A DNA stretch of 64,000 bases from Chalara sp. BL73. Its lineage: Eukaryota; Ascomycota; Leotiomycetes; Helotiales. A model generated the notes under the pieces. The model had not been told where the DNA came from. It was given only the letters and a program-made list of their open reading frames with translations, and did no database searches. The DNA is taken from assembly GCA_918026815.1 (NCBI GenBank), contig CAKJVC010000017.1:620001-684000 (forward strand), written 5' to 3'. Positions 47,353 through 60,092 of this stretch are shown piece after piece. The position numbers were made by a program, and so were the translations under genes. Each line of letters starts with the position of its first letter. The stretch's first letter is position 1.

Positions 47353-50300
47353 TGTTGTAAGCCCCCCCCAAACACAAAAAAAAGCAAATCTTTGATGTAC
47401 TTGTGTCGATGACGCAGCACAAAGAGGAAAACACAAATTGCGGCTCAACTGCCGTCTCATATGATAGTGCCACATCATTAATACCTACGCTCGTATGCAT
47501 TCTGCTACAACCATCCGGGAAGTGCTATCCTCAGCTGCTGCAAGATGTGCATGTGGCTTCAAGTACACATCATGGGCGGCGTGGCGCAGAGTGGTGCTCT
47601 TCCCTCCCTCCCTCGAAGCCTTAGTCATGCATGATAGGGAAATGTGTATCTTCATGTTTGGCTTGGATTTGGGCTTCTTCGACCAGTTCTCGTGAAAACC
47701 AAAGTTCAATCAAACCTTCGTCTATCCAAGGTCCAGGAAGGTCCTTCAGGACATTGGATGGTGTGTTGGGTGTTCTAGGCCCTCGCCTCGTGTATTCCCT
47801 TGGATCTTCGCATCCTTCTGCTGGAAGGTCAGCTCCACTTTCGGTATAACTTCTAAGCTCTGAGCATCATATTTGTTCCATCTCAGATGAACCTAATAAA
47901 CACTGTCTATCTTTGTATATGATTACGTATGTTGGGAACACACATGCCTAGCTGTTGAATGCAGTGACTCGGGATCTTCCTTTATCCGGGCCGGACATTT
48001 GGGGCCGCAGATATTGTAGATGTATCAAAACAATTTCTCCATTTCTACCAGAAGCAGCTGAGAATCGTCGTGGCCCTCTTTTCCAAATTGGCAATGCATT
48101 TGTTGTGCACTCTCCGTCCTACCGCTAGCTGAAAGCGTTCTCGGGCCACATCTCTCCATTCATCATACAGTATAGCATGAAAAGATATTTCATGGTGATT
48201 TTTAGTGATCCGCTGCCCAGTGAAGTCAATATGAGTCTAAGAATCCTGTCGTGGTACCGAATGAGTGGTAACTACCTGGCAACCCCCGTCCATGTCAAAC
48301 TGTTCGGTCATTAACGCCCGCCTCCGGTCATTATAGGGTATCATTTGCTATATTCTAGTACCTTCCGAATCAAGATCGAAGCATTTCAGATCGGAATATT
48401 CAAGAACATTATTCTGTCTGTCTGTCCGGGGATGGGTGGTCCTTCACAGACCAGGCATGTCATTTCGTAGAGCAAATGTAGAAATGGAAGATGAGAGCAA
48501 GCTCAAAATCCACTTGTGGGCCGTACACGCTCGTTGCACAATTGTCGTGCATATGTTTTATAATACTTATGGCATATAGACTCGATAGCATATGGCATAT
48601 AGATATAAGTTCCTATATGAATGTCATCTATCGTGCATCCTCGCATCGAACAACTAGACCACGATTCAAGTAGCTCGATCGAAGGCCAGATCACTTGCAT
48701 ACAGCCGTGAATTCGTCTCATTATCGGAGACCGATGGGGCGTTTACCAAAGGATGTCATTTCACGGCGTTGACGTTTTGTTGGCTATTGGGAAGTCTAAC
48801 CTTGCCATCACTTGGTTTATGAGGGAGGTGGTAGTCTTGTCATGCATGGGGACCATTCCGTCAAGACTAGTCCAGAAGTGATGTTGAAACTGGTAAGAAC
48901 TTTTTTGCTCCTTGTAAAAACCCTCGATTCTGGGCCTGTGTCTTCTGTCTGGACCAGGAGCTTATGGGCCAGGCAGAAAGCAGGCTCGAGCCTGGTCTGG
49001 CGCGTACCAAAGCTTAATCGGATACTTGATCTCAACACGCAAACTAAGAAGGGCTGGCTATAAGTGCAGCATGAAATATATATAGATACACATTCGACAC
49101 CGGAACCCCACTTCGGGTGAATTCGTGCTCGTTTCTTGTGGACTTGGACCAGACATGGATCTTATTCAGAATGTGATTGAGCAAATTTTAGCGTTCTCAC
49201 TGCTTAAGCGTAAGATCTCCATTGCATTCTCTGATAGAGCCGCTGTACGACACAATGCTGTTGTCCTTACTTCTCCTGATGGCAAGATGGACCTATTTAT
49301 TTGACAGTTAATAAATTCGAGGCTCTCTCTGAAGCTTTAAGCTACGAAAGGAGGGGTACATGGGTCGGCTAGACTATGCACATGCCAACAAGTGGCCCTG
49401 CTAGCCGCTGCTGGCTAAAACGAGATACATGAAAGGTTGTATGTAAGTGTACACGATACATGATCCGCAGCTCGCTTCTCTCAGAACAATTTAGGGGAAG
49501 CACGTCGTGCTTCCGTACCTAGAGGTAAATCATACATCCGTTCCTGCAAACCTGATGCCGCCGGCAGCCAAGCGGCGTGAAATGCATGAAGAAAGACGTT
49601 ATGAGCTTCGCCGATGGTGAGGTCTTTGAAGACCGCACAACACCTGGAGATAATTCTCCACTGAAAAATCTCCACAAACGCGCTTCGCCCAGTACTCAAA
49701 AATCCTCGAGCAATACCCCGCCCAGTAGCCTATTCTCATCTCGCCCCATCTCGCCCCATCTCGCAAGACTAAGGATAAGCGCAGATCCAGTAGTGTCATG
49801 CCGACGGAGATGACGAAGGTTATTTGATGGCTATTGTTTTCCTGGCGGCAAAAGCGTGAAAGCCAGAACGACGATAAGAATGTGAAATGGAAAATAAGGC
49901 GCTATGGCCGTTGATGCCAATATCTCGATTGCAATTTCAAGCATTATGCAAAATTTGATGTCACAATGATAATTCAGTGCAGTGTGCGCAGAGCATCTCG
50001 CTTACTGCCAGTGTCCAACGATGGCTGCATTGAATCGCGTCACTTTGCTTGAGCTTGAGCTTGAGCAGAACAGCCCATGTACATGTGGAGATCTGTGAGA
50101 CAGTCAGGCTAGTCAATCATCAATCGATGAGGTGAAACATATATATGGCTCGCTTTACTAATAGTAATAAGTCCAAGACCAGTGGCCATGCCGAGCATAG
50201 GATGTGAGAGGTTCCTGGTACGAGCAGGTGATGCTCACCATTCTCCCTTGCCGCTGCCCTTTGGTAAACGTGATCAATTTATGATACTCTCATCATTAAA

Positions 50301-52011
50301 CCGAGATATCCAGTAGAGTGGCTGATCTTCGTATCGATCGCGCGTGTGCCGTTTTAGTTATCGTCCTGCTGCTCCAGTTCCATGTTAATGCTTCCGTGTT
50401 GGTTGGTAACGATGATGTCTGGTGGTTTCGCAACCGTGGTGGGCATTGTAGGCCAAAGCATCATATGGAACTTGGTCTTGAGTTTAACAAGCGAAACGCC
50501 TCGTTCTCGGCCGGCCCTCCATCTGCCAGAGCCACGATGCTGCAGAAGGCGTGAAGCCTCGCCGGATTATCTTCTTAAAGTCGTGTTCGAGTTGTTCCGA
50601 ATCGTCGAGGTGCAGCGGAGCCATCACGGTTCTTTCGTTAGCGGGGCCCAGCGCTACAACAAGGGCCTACAAGCCGCACTACAGCGTCGCGATGAGCCTG
50701 CATGCCCTGCATGTCTTTGCCATAAAGCCTGTTCAGCCTATGTTCCCGCTATTCCATACCTGTAATAAAGCATTGCCTAAAGAAGTGAGGAAAATCAAGA
50801 GCAACCGTAGCTCCGTTACCTCTCAAGCAGCAACAATTTCGCAGGTTGATACGACCACCACGGTGCAAATGCCTGTCCTGCCCAGTCAGAGGCAAACATT
50901 TGGCATTCCCAGTTATTATGTGGCGTCGGTATGAATGGCAGGACCTCTGTGAACTGCAGAGACGCTCATCTCTCTGTTTTCTGACGCGCGCGACTCGTTT
51001 CTCCCTACCTGTTGCTAGGTTTCGTACAGTAGTACTTCAGGGCAGCGCCTTTTTTTCCCTTTAGGACCACCGAGAATCGATCCACAATTGGCTTCCGCTC
51101 CACTGCCATTCCATTCTCGATCCCTGACCAACTCTTGTCCTGTCCTTTCATGGCTACTCTTGTTCACTAACGGTTGAGCTTACTTCCCGTTATAGTTGAC
51201 AGATCGGGTTTCGTGCCCGCTGGGACAGGCAATGTTCTGGCATCTGCTCGACAGGGTTTGCGTGCTTTGTGGCCATCTCCCTTCTGGCTGAGACTACTTA
51301 TATATCATCCGTGTGGAGCACCTTCCATGCTGTCCATGACTTCTCAACGTCGCTCGTGCAAGGCCTCACTTTTAGGACCAGCACTTGCCGTTGTATAATT
51401 ATTCCAATTGATACTGACGGCGCTGCGGAAATGGTCCTTTAGTGATCCTTTTGCGTCTGTCTTCGTCCTTCGCTCCTCAGATCTATCTTTGATCCACATA
51501 CAATCGGCTTACTTTTGGGGGTTTTCGCCGCATTTGCTCGGTGCATGTGAAGGCAATTGGAATTGCTGCATTGTATTGCATTGCGTATTTTTTTTTTCTT
51601 TTGAGAAACCACCCCCCTCCCCCCCAAAAATTTTTACGAAAGTTTTGGGTTGTTTCGAAGGAGACTCGATTCAAAGAGCAACGAAATTTCTTACAGTGGC
51701 TTGGTGTTCGATTGCTCTTTCCAAAGCCAACACCACCAGCATCCGTCCGCCCAACCTACAACCCATATATCCTACAGCAACCCTCTCCCAGAACAGCTAT
51801 ACCTTCAAATGCTGGTTTTACAGATCTCGTTTTGAACCATAGGGAATTCCAATCATAAAAACGCAAGGAACTCTAATTCTGTTCACTACCCGCTCAATTG
51901 CGATTGTGAGAGGCGCATGAGGCTACCCCAGTCTATTCTTCCTTCTACAATCCCTTTTGCGAACACCAAATCCATTACCGAGTCAGAAACTACTCACAAT
52001 CACCCAAAACC

Positions 52012-53791
52012 ATGGATTTCTTGAATCAAGGTATGCACCTTCATAGACCTTGTATGGCTCTTGTATTTATACTGACGATAATAAAGACAGGATGTTTGTC
52101 TTCTCCTCCAATCTTCCGTGGTGCTGGGTCTGGCTCGTGCTCTGGTAAGAAAATTTTCAATTTTTAACAGAAGGTGGCGGCCGAAATGGTTTGCTTACTT
52201 CTAGGTGTGTAATATTGGTAGATTCTGTGTCTAATCTAAAGTTTACTAGGGCTCATCGCTATATTCGTTTTCTCGTCAACACTCTCAGCCATTGGGCATA
52301 CAAGTCAATCCCAATCCCCGAAAGTCCTCAATATACGTCGAAAGACGTGACCGTAATCATTCCTACAATTCATGACAATTTCGAAGAATTAAGAGACTCT
52401 CTACAAAGCATCCTCTCATGTCACCCCTTCGAGCTCCTTTTGGTCACAACAGCGGACAAGTACGACAAACTCAAGGCCTTTGTAAAGACTCTCGAAGCAT
52501 CAAACATTCAAGTTTACTATACAGCTATTGCCAATAAGCGGATTCAGGTCTGTGAGGGTATACCTAAGGTCAAGACGACATTTATGGTGATGGCAGATGA
52601 TGATGTCACGTGGCCACGTACAATGCTTCCATGGGTTCTGGCGCCTTTCGAAGACCCAACATATGGTGCAAAGTTTGGTGGGGTTGGTACTTGTCAGCGA
52701 GTCAAGAGACTTCGGTCTGGACCTTGGATGCCGCGCATCTGGAACTGGCTGGGTGCTGCATATATTGAGAGACGAAACTTTGAGATCTCTGCGACTCATG
52801 GCATTGACGGCGGTACCTCCTGCATGTCTGGCCGAACTTGTTGTTTCCGATCCGAAATTCTACAAAGCCCGCTATTCCTCGAAGGATTCAAGACAGAACG
52901 TTGGGGCAAGTATCAACTTAATGCTGATGACGATAATTTCGTTACACGCTGGCTCGTTTCTCATAACTGGAAGACGTATGTTCAATACAACCATGAATGT
53001 CAGCTTGAGACCACCTTGGAAAACAATAAGAAATTTCTATACCAATGCTCCCGTTGGGCACGGAGCAACTGGAGATCGAACTACACTAGCTTGTTTACCG
53101 AGAGGCACGTGTGGAGGTAAGCATGTCTTTCTGCAATTTTTTTGACACTAACTGACCCTGTCAGACAACAACCATGGTCAACATATGCTCTGCATATTGC
53201 TACCTTTACCTCTCTCGCTTTTGTAATGGATCCACTAATAGTTTATATCACCTACCGGGCTGCGATAGATTTCATCCCTGGACACGAATGGTATGCTGTA
53301 GCAGCACAACTTGGCTTTATGTTTATTACCAAGGTTGTCAAGTTGTTGGGACTTTTCAGCCGTGAGCCATTTGACCTGATCTTCCTCCCCGTCTCTATAC
53401 TCTTCGGGTATTTTCATGGGTTGATCAAGCTTTGGGCATTGTTCACACTGCGTATGGTATGTAGATCAGAGGCCACCACACTTTCCTTATTACTAATTAT
53501 CCTTAGACCTCATGGGGTAGCCGTCCAGATGGTGATACCAATGACAGCCATCGTATGAGTCCTCGAGCACGACGTAGCGATAGCATTACTCTTCCCCCAG
53601 GCCGTCACCCAACGTTGGGGCATTATACAGATAAAAAGACATCGAATTCGAAAGCAGAAATCCCTTCCCACAAACCCTCCACACCCCCATCCTCCAATGG
53701 TTTCACCACTGAGAGCGACCTAGACGACCATTCGGACGAGAACGACGATCCACTTTCGAGCATGACTTCTAGCACTGTTTCCATATTTTAG
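52012..53791 (+). CDS. Family 2 glycosyltransferase, polysaccharide-synthase type
   Basis: Proposed exons 52012-52030, 52087-52144, 52205-53116, 53165-53456 and 53507-53791, 521 aa. The start MDFLNQ is followed by a hydrophobic helix (NLPWCWVWLVLW). The catalytic domain has VTVIIPTIHDNFEEL, MADDDV (Asp 157-159), NADDDNF (267-269) and the Q..RW motif QCSRWARSNW (306-313), the set of processive GT2 enzymes. Two or three helices and a polar tail follow. This resembles the Cps1/hyaluronan-synthase-like GT2 needed in some plant-pathogenic fungi for hyphal growth on surfaces (family knowledge). The last two introns are secure; the second intron is less certain, since its interior reads NRRWRPKWFAYF in another frame. 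Confidence 0.85.
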
Positions 53792-54649
53792 TCGAATGAA
53801 ACCACCTGGACGCTAGTGCAGCATTACTCCATGGTCATTTTTATTTGGTATTTATTCATTTCTCACGCCTTCCATGCAATGAATTTACGACGTTCACGAC
53901 CTCATCTTAAGGACTGCGCACACTCAACATCACAAAGTGGAAATTATGAATTTGAGATTCTCTAAGCTCTAGGTCATGCATGACCTTGTTAGGCTTAGAT
54001 AATCCCGTTATCGACGATATTAGCGATGCTATCTGTAGTGATCTACTGGTACACCAAAACGTAGCTGGTACAGTTTCGGAGGAGAAGGATTTCTTTCCTT
54101 TTTCTGTTTGTATACTTCGGGAGGCAAGATTCCAAGCAAAAGCGTTTATTTGTTTTTTTTCTCTGCCGGGCATTAAGCAGAATCAAAAGTACGGAGCGAC
54201 TAAAAGATGAATCATGGATGGAGGATCTAATGGGATACTTTCTTTTCAACTCTCATCTGATTAGACGAGATTCGGATAGATGATCCTTAGTAGACGAGCG
54301 CCATCATAATCATATTCATACCCACCAGCCTTGGCTCATGTGCCTGTGATTTTGTTTTTTGAAACTTTCACGTGTTTGGATTTCTCAACCAAGCTTTATC
54401 GGCCTTACGGGCAACTGAAGATATCCCCGAAGACCCTGAATTATCAAATTAAGTACGGCCTTGCTATGTTCGTCATCGGGCAACACCGAAAAGGTCTATG
54501 CCATCATATCCCGCAAACGGTGTTTCCCAATATTTCCAGAAATAAGCATCCCTCATTTCCCAAAGAGTAAGCTGCTTAGCTTCCTCCAAACCCCCTTCCT
54601 CTTCCCCCCCTTCAAGAATCCTTACACCCCCGCCCCCCCGTACGGTTAG

Positions 54650-54676
54650 GAGGAGAAGAAGAAGAAGAAGAGGAAG
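54650..54676. repeat. GAA-type purine microsatellite
   Basis: Run of GAG and GAA triplets in the downstream flank of the glycosyltransferase gene. Confidence 0.7.
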
Positions 54677-54928
54677 ATTTAAAATAAAAATACATATCAA
54701 ATTAAGAAAATATGATAGAAGAATGAATGAGCACCCATCCCGCATGCTATGTTAGACAAGAAGGAAAGGGGGACGAAAAAGCTAAAACTAAAAAGAAAGA
54801 AACGAGGCGTTAGGCAAGGGGGCCAGGGTGCCGACATCCAGCCAGAACCTCCTTCCCCCCCCTCCTCTCCATGAATTCCGTGATATCCTTGCGTTGTGGT
54901 CCCCTGGTCGGCATTAGCGGCAGTAAGG

Positions 54929-54959
54929 TGCGTGCGTGCGTGCGTGCGTGTGTGTGTGC
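54929..54959. repeat. GTGC / GT microsatellite
   Basis: About six TGCG units followed directly by four GT units. Confidence 0.85.
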
Positions 54960-55087
54960 TGCATTTGCATTGCAGCGTGCAGTAGCGCGATGTGGAGGTT
55001 TGCCTGCGTTTTCCAGGGTCGGGAAGATTAGTGTGGGAAAGTGGAGGGCTTTGCAGGGGTCTCGTATTGTTTCAATTCTGTGTGTTC

Positions 55088-55106
55088 TTTTTTTTTTTTT
55101 TTTTTT
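55088..55106. repeat. Poly-T run (19 nt)
   Basis: Uninterrupted run of 19 thymines, followed 25 bp later by an AAT-type microsatellite (55128-55142). Confidence 0.85.
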
Positions 55107-57836
55107 GAAGGATGCGGCGAGGGAAACTAATAATAATAATAACCAGTAGAGAATGGGATGTCAAGGGTCTAGCTAGGTTTTGCAAGACATGGGGCGTCGT
55201 GTGTCTAGCGGCATGGGGGCGCAACACCTGTTTCTAACAAGCCCTGCACTTTGGGGGGATATAGTCATGTTTATGGCTTTTGCAAGGCTCCGGATTTGAA
55301 GACTTGGCTTTGGGGGGAGAAGAGTAATTGAGAGAGCGCAATGAAGCTTTGCTGCAGAAAGAGACGGAGGAGCAAGATGATCGGCCCGACGAAGTCGGAT
55401 TTGAGGGTGTTGAGCACGGACCGAGAGGACCGAGTTGTCTGCTTTACCGTGGGTGATTCTGCTTAGCCGGAATGTACTGTTGATTTGGTTGTATCGGATT
55501 GATATGAATGGCATGTAGTACCTAGTCGAATTGTGGTCTATACTCTAATATGATGGCCGGTGGCCGTTTCGTTGCAAAGCACGAACGAGCAAGTAATGCC
55601 ATGCCTTCTCTTATAAATGGCCATGAATACCCGTGTGTGTAAGCAGGACCCAAAGCCTTCTCGTCCAATCATTGACATGAGAAAGGAGTAATAGACGAAG
55701 ATGGTGGGATCGGTATTTGAGGGTCGTTGGTTAATGTACATTTATCATATTTCACATGAAACTATCATGTCTCAGCTTTTCCCCAGAATCAAATACGATG
55801 TGAGAATTGTATCGGTGCAGGTACACGACATATTCAGGGTGCAGATGTGGTGTCTGAGGACGGCACCATCCATGACAGCTATTTTATCTCGTGGCTGTCG
55901 CGCCAGAAATTCCTCATATTTGCTATTAGTTCCTCCTGTGGCTCTCAGACGCTCTGATGCTCTGATATCTGTGTCGTTGGCCATGGGTTTCTAGATACCT
56001 AGGGAGGATGGAAACAAGGTCCACATAAGGAAATTCTGACGTTCCCGAGATCCCTGAAGAGAGAAATGGCTGCAGGAAACGGGCTTACTGTAAGACGCTC
56101 AGATCGGAGGACCTGCATATTCCATCTCGCAAATTGGGCAAACAACCAATAGATTCCTTGGCTTTGTTCGATATTGTGTACTCTCTCCGTCCGTCTAGTC
56201 GCTCGATGCGGTCGATCGGTTTCTGCTGCCAGCTGATACTGCCCAGGAGGAATATGTTCCGGCAAAGGACACAACGGCCTGGCGACTTAGAGGAGATCAG
56301 GAACGGGCGGGGTAAACCAATGTATAAGTCATGACGAGCAGATCGAGATTGCGTACTATACTATGTAAGTACTATACTCTAGTGACGAAGAAGCACCGCA
56401 CTTTTAGCGCAAACTCTAAAATTCAAGATTGAGTTAAGGTTGCTTCCTCGGAAACCTTGGGGGTCGCAATTGAGTCTTGTGTCTGTTCTCTTTTCCTCGA
56501 TATCCCCACATAACGACGCCAAGATTATTAGTTGGAAAACCCTTGGATTTGAATCATCATGTTCGATGCGGGGTCTTGCCTACTTACAAAGGAAACGCCT
56601 TTAAGTTCTTTTCCCTTCCTGCTGCTGGCGCTGCCAATTCATTCCGAAACTCTTCAGACAGTGTTTGGATGATGTGAACCAACGAGCCCGTAGTTGCAAC
56701 GCCATTGTCGTACGAGAAAACTGCCGACACTTGTACAACGTACCTCGTCAGGAATAATATACTGTATATAGGCATCCTCAGCAGCAAGAGAGGTACATGT
56801 TTCGCTTTGGTGGCTTCACAAGAACCTGCGCTGATGGCGGCTGTTGTCCAAGTTCCAAGCACCTCCACCACGAGTGAAAAATGGGGGAATGCCGCCCGGT
56901 ATGCCCAATAAGGGCATAGTAGAATAGCTGAGGTATCTGAGACCGCTATCTTTGGTGCCATCCATCTCTGAGAATCGTGGGATCTACAGGGGGTTTTTCC
57001 GAAAGCCCCCTTCTCGGTTATCTTTGGCCTGAATCTGTACAGTACTTGTCTCTCAGGTAGCCTCGTACTTGAGCCGGCCACTTGCGGCATAAGTCTATCC
57101 TATCTGCCTGACCACACTGATGGCCCATAACGTAAAATTTAGCAACCGGTTGTTCAGTCAAGTATCCAAGTGCTCAGAAAGACTATGCTCGTAGTTGCAT
57201 TGCCCGTCAATAGTTGCAGCTCAATGTTGTAGTGGTTGCGTGAAAGAGGTGCATTGCCAGCACAAGTTATCAAGGCGCCCCCCTACCACGAGGTAATGCC
57301 GTGCGGACCATGTCGTAATAGCTCATTGCTCGATCATGCTCGTCATCGGTGCTTGCTCTGCTTTAAGTTTAAAGATCTGGGGCCGGTGAAGAGGCCGGCT
57401 AGAGTTACACTGCGTGAGCGGGACGTGGGGTGAGACATGGCGTTCAGATTCTTGTTATTGAAAGGTTGATATCCTCAAGAGACCATCGTGAGAAAACATA
57501 ACCACAGTGCAGAGTGCAGATGCAGAGAGAAAATTCTGATACATTGAATCAAATGGATAGCCCTGCATAGAACGCCACAATGTCCGCCAGTTGGCACTTC
57601 CTTGCTTGTTTCTCCACCACCGCTCCTACCATTAATTCACTGCAGCGAACCGAATTTAGATATTGCTTATCCATAAACCTAAAACATGGGTTTAAAAAAA
57701 AGAAACGGTCTAGCAGCGGCAGTGACATGCAAGTCATGCACAATTACCTTCCACTAAGGGTGCTCCCGAACCAAAGATTCCGAGGAAGTGGCTTCACCGA
57801 CATTTTAGAAACAGGCTCTATGCAACGGAACGTTGC

Positions 57837-58997
57837 TCATACGGTCCCGGCCAGGTACAAGATGTTGGAGCGCATCGGAGAAGTTACTATTCCTCTACCT
57901 GTATAGATGTACTTTAAAACGTCTGGCCACGCTTCGGGACTCGGCACTGGCAGGTCAATGATGTCTGACCTTCTGATGTGTCCTGAAAGCATCAACGCGG
58001 CCAGAGCGGGTAAGTAATGGAGGGCGTATTCGATATCTACTATCGTCAGAGTACATATTCCATATCTCTAAGCGTACTTACGCATTGGCATGGTGAACCT
58101 ATCCCTTTGCTTTAAATGGTTTACTGAAACAGTAGCCGCGTTGCGAGTAATTTGTGTCCCTTTCTGACCCGAGCCGAACTGGGTAGAAGCTCGGCGAACT
58201 CTGTTCGAGCGTCGAAGAGAGGCCGAGGGTTTCTTATTCCCCTGCATATCAGGAATAATCGCTCTCAGCTCTTCGATATCGAATTCTTTCTGGATGATGA
58301 ATGGTTTGCGGTCCTTTGCTTTCGGATGTATCCTCGCACGAATGGTCACTAGTGTTGAAAGCTCTCGTTGTAACGTTTCCTCCTTCGTCAATGCTAGACT
58401 AGGAGACCGCAAGTTGACTGCATTGATGAAGACATCAGCTGTCGCTACGTTTCCTAGGTACGCGTATCCCCAGTCTCGTAGATGATCATGCGTAAACTGG
58501 AAAGGTACTCGACGCACCATCTCAAAATTCATGGAATAATGTGGTGGTCGTGGTTCTCCTTCACCTCTGCCAACAGCCGAAGGATGTGTATCTTGAACAA
58601 GTTTCGTCTCCCGTACATCTTCCTCCTTCTTTATCTGGATCTCAGAGCTTGGTGTTGTCCTTTTGAAGGTGTGTGTGGCTTGGTGGTTTGGTGAAAAAAC
58701 CTTCAAAGAGGCCACGTGGTGAGCCAGACCCTCGGAACGTGCTAAAGCAGAGTGCCTTCTTGGAAGAATTTGGGGTTCAAACAAGCTTCCACGCCGTTGG
58801 AATGCATTGTTAGTTGGGCCGATTGGTGGTGTATGTTGAAAAAAGAAAGCACGCGCGGCTACCAGACTTGGGCTAGGAAGGGTACCGGTCTGGTGTAGGG
58901 ACGGTCGTCGATCCCCGGGGATATTGCTTAATATAGGACATTGGAACTCTGGATGACGTTGTGGAACGAGAGTGGAGTCTGTAGCTGCAGGTGACAT
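57837..58997 (-). CDS. BTB-like fungal protein of unknown function (two exons)
   Basis: Exons 58997-58082 and 58039-57837, 372 aa. The first ~140 residues are disordered (Pro, Ser, His rich). An ordered middle part has NFEMVRRVPFQFTHDHLRDW and AVNLRSPSLALTKEET. Splicing at GTAAGT with acceptor GATAG opens a second exon reading LDIEYALHYLPALAALMLSG, then PEAWPDVLKYIYTGRG and SNILYLAGTV. That second exon looks like the helical half of a BTB/POZ fold, as in fungal BTB-like proteins. Without the splice the product would end soon after MRKYA. The final GTATGA could also be a donor for another exon. Function unknown. Confidence 0.7.
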
Positions 58998-60092
58998 ATC
59001 TCAGACCCAAGTTGAAGATAAATACCCAAGACGAAAGCTCAACCTGGGATTACTATCACCCACAAGTATCAAATGCAGGCACTTCCTTCTAAAGCTGCTG
59101 CTGTACAGAGGAAAAAAACTTCTTAAATACAAGAGAAGACGGGCCCAGTTCTAGCTACGAATATCAATACTTTCTTTGTCAAATAGAGAGTCAAGCATGC
59201 AAGATCGTGAATGATGTTTGCTGAGTGATGACGAGCTTGAAACCTCAAGACAAAGGATACACGGCAGAGTTTATAAAACATTCCGTAGAGGTCTAAAGAT
59301 CTGCATGATGGTGAAGTACAGACAAAGGAAATGCCTCCACAATAACACATTCTTGCGACAAGACAAGCGTCGGAATTATAGATAAAAGTTTAACTACTGA
59401 CTCACGCATCTAAGGAGGCGAGGTCTAGAACTGATATCTAACATTCGCCCAATAGGGTTTTGAAAATGTAATGGTGGCATCAGATGCAAGCAGCCAGTGC
59501 GATGGTGGATAAATGAGCCAGAATGGATAACAAGTAGCTGGAAATTCAAATATTGATATGATCAAGAAGCCTCTGACTTGTGGCAACAGCCCGCGAACTT
59601 GCGGAAATCTGTGCACAGAGACATGCTGAATCATCGCTGTTCTAGAGCGGAGAGACGATAAGACCAACGTTCATCTTCGAGCAGGCAAAAAGCGATAACC
59701 AAATCCTGAACGGGGAATAATCGGCTCTATTCATATGTTGGGTTGCTGATATTCGGGGGACTCATCGTTCTAGCACCGAAAATGGGCCGCATGCTTATCC
59801 CTCTCACCAGCAACAGCGAATCATCGAGAGTCAAGCATGGATTTACGTACCGAAAACGTGCAACGTATCATGTAGCCGAGTTCAGGTAGGTGAGGAGGAA
59901 GACTCATGAAAATGAAGTGAAGGTGACGGATGGAAGAAAGCTTCATGCGGGGTTCAGGGTGATGGTCGGCTCGCTAAGGTTGCGTGAGACGCGAAAACGC
60001 GACTTCTGGCTTCTGGCTTCTTTGAGACGCCCCCTAGCCAGACCTGATTGAACACTACAAGCTAGATTTCAAGACCCTAAACTCAGTTGGAG
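58998..60092. promoter_or_regulatory. Divergent intergenic region
   Basis: About 1.1 kb between the BTB-like gene (minus) and GWT1 (plus), so it holds both promoters. Only short frames; no motif recognised. Confidence 0.45.

Larger units (their letters stand above)
46531..52011. other. 5.5-kb non-coding stretch between divergent genes
   Basis: No frame has a domain or consistent splice partners. It contains a TAT/ATT microsatellite (46980-47003), a CCCTA-like repeat (47275-47352), pyrimidine-rich tracts (near 51590-51640) and several frames of 60-145 codons that overlap each other on both strands. It must hold promoters and long 5' untranslated regions of both flanking genes. Long leader regions are common for fungal cell-surface and morphogenesis genes. 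Confidence 0.5.
53792..57836. other. 4-kb non-coding stretch
   Basis: Between the convergent glycosyltransferase and BTB-like genes. It holds microsatellites (54650-54676, 54929-54959, 55088-55106) and no frame with a domain. A 168-codon minus-strand frame at 56584-57090 has balanced composition but no recognisable motif; I leave it uncalled. Confidence 0.45.

Noticed and set aside
56584..57090. 168-codon minus-strand frame
   Set aside because: Longest frame in a 4-kb gene-free stretch, but with no motif, signal peptide or intron-linked partner; could be real, not supported.
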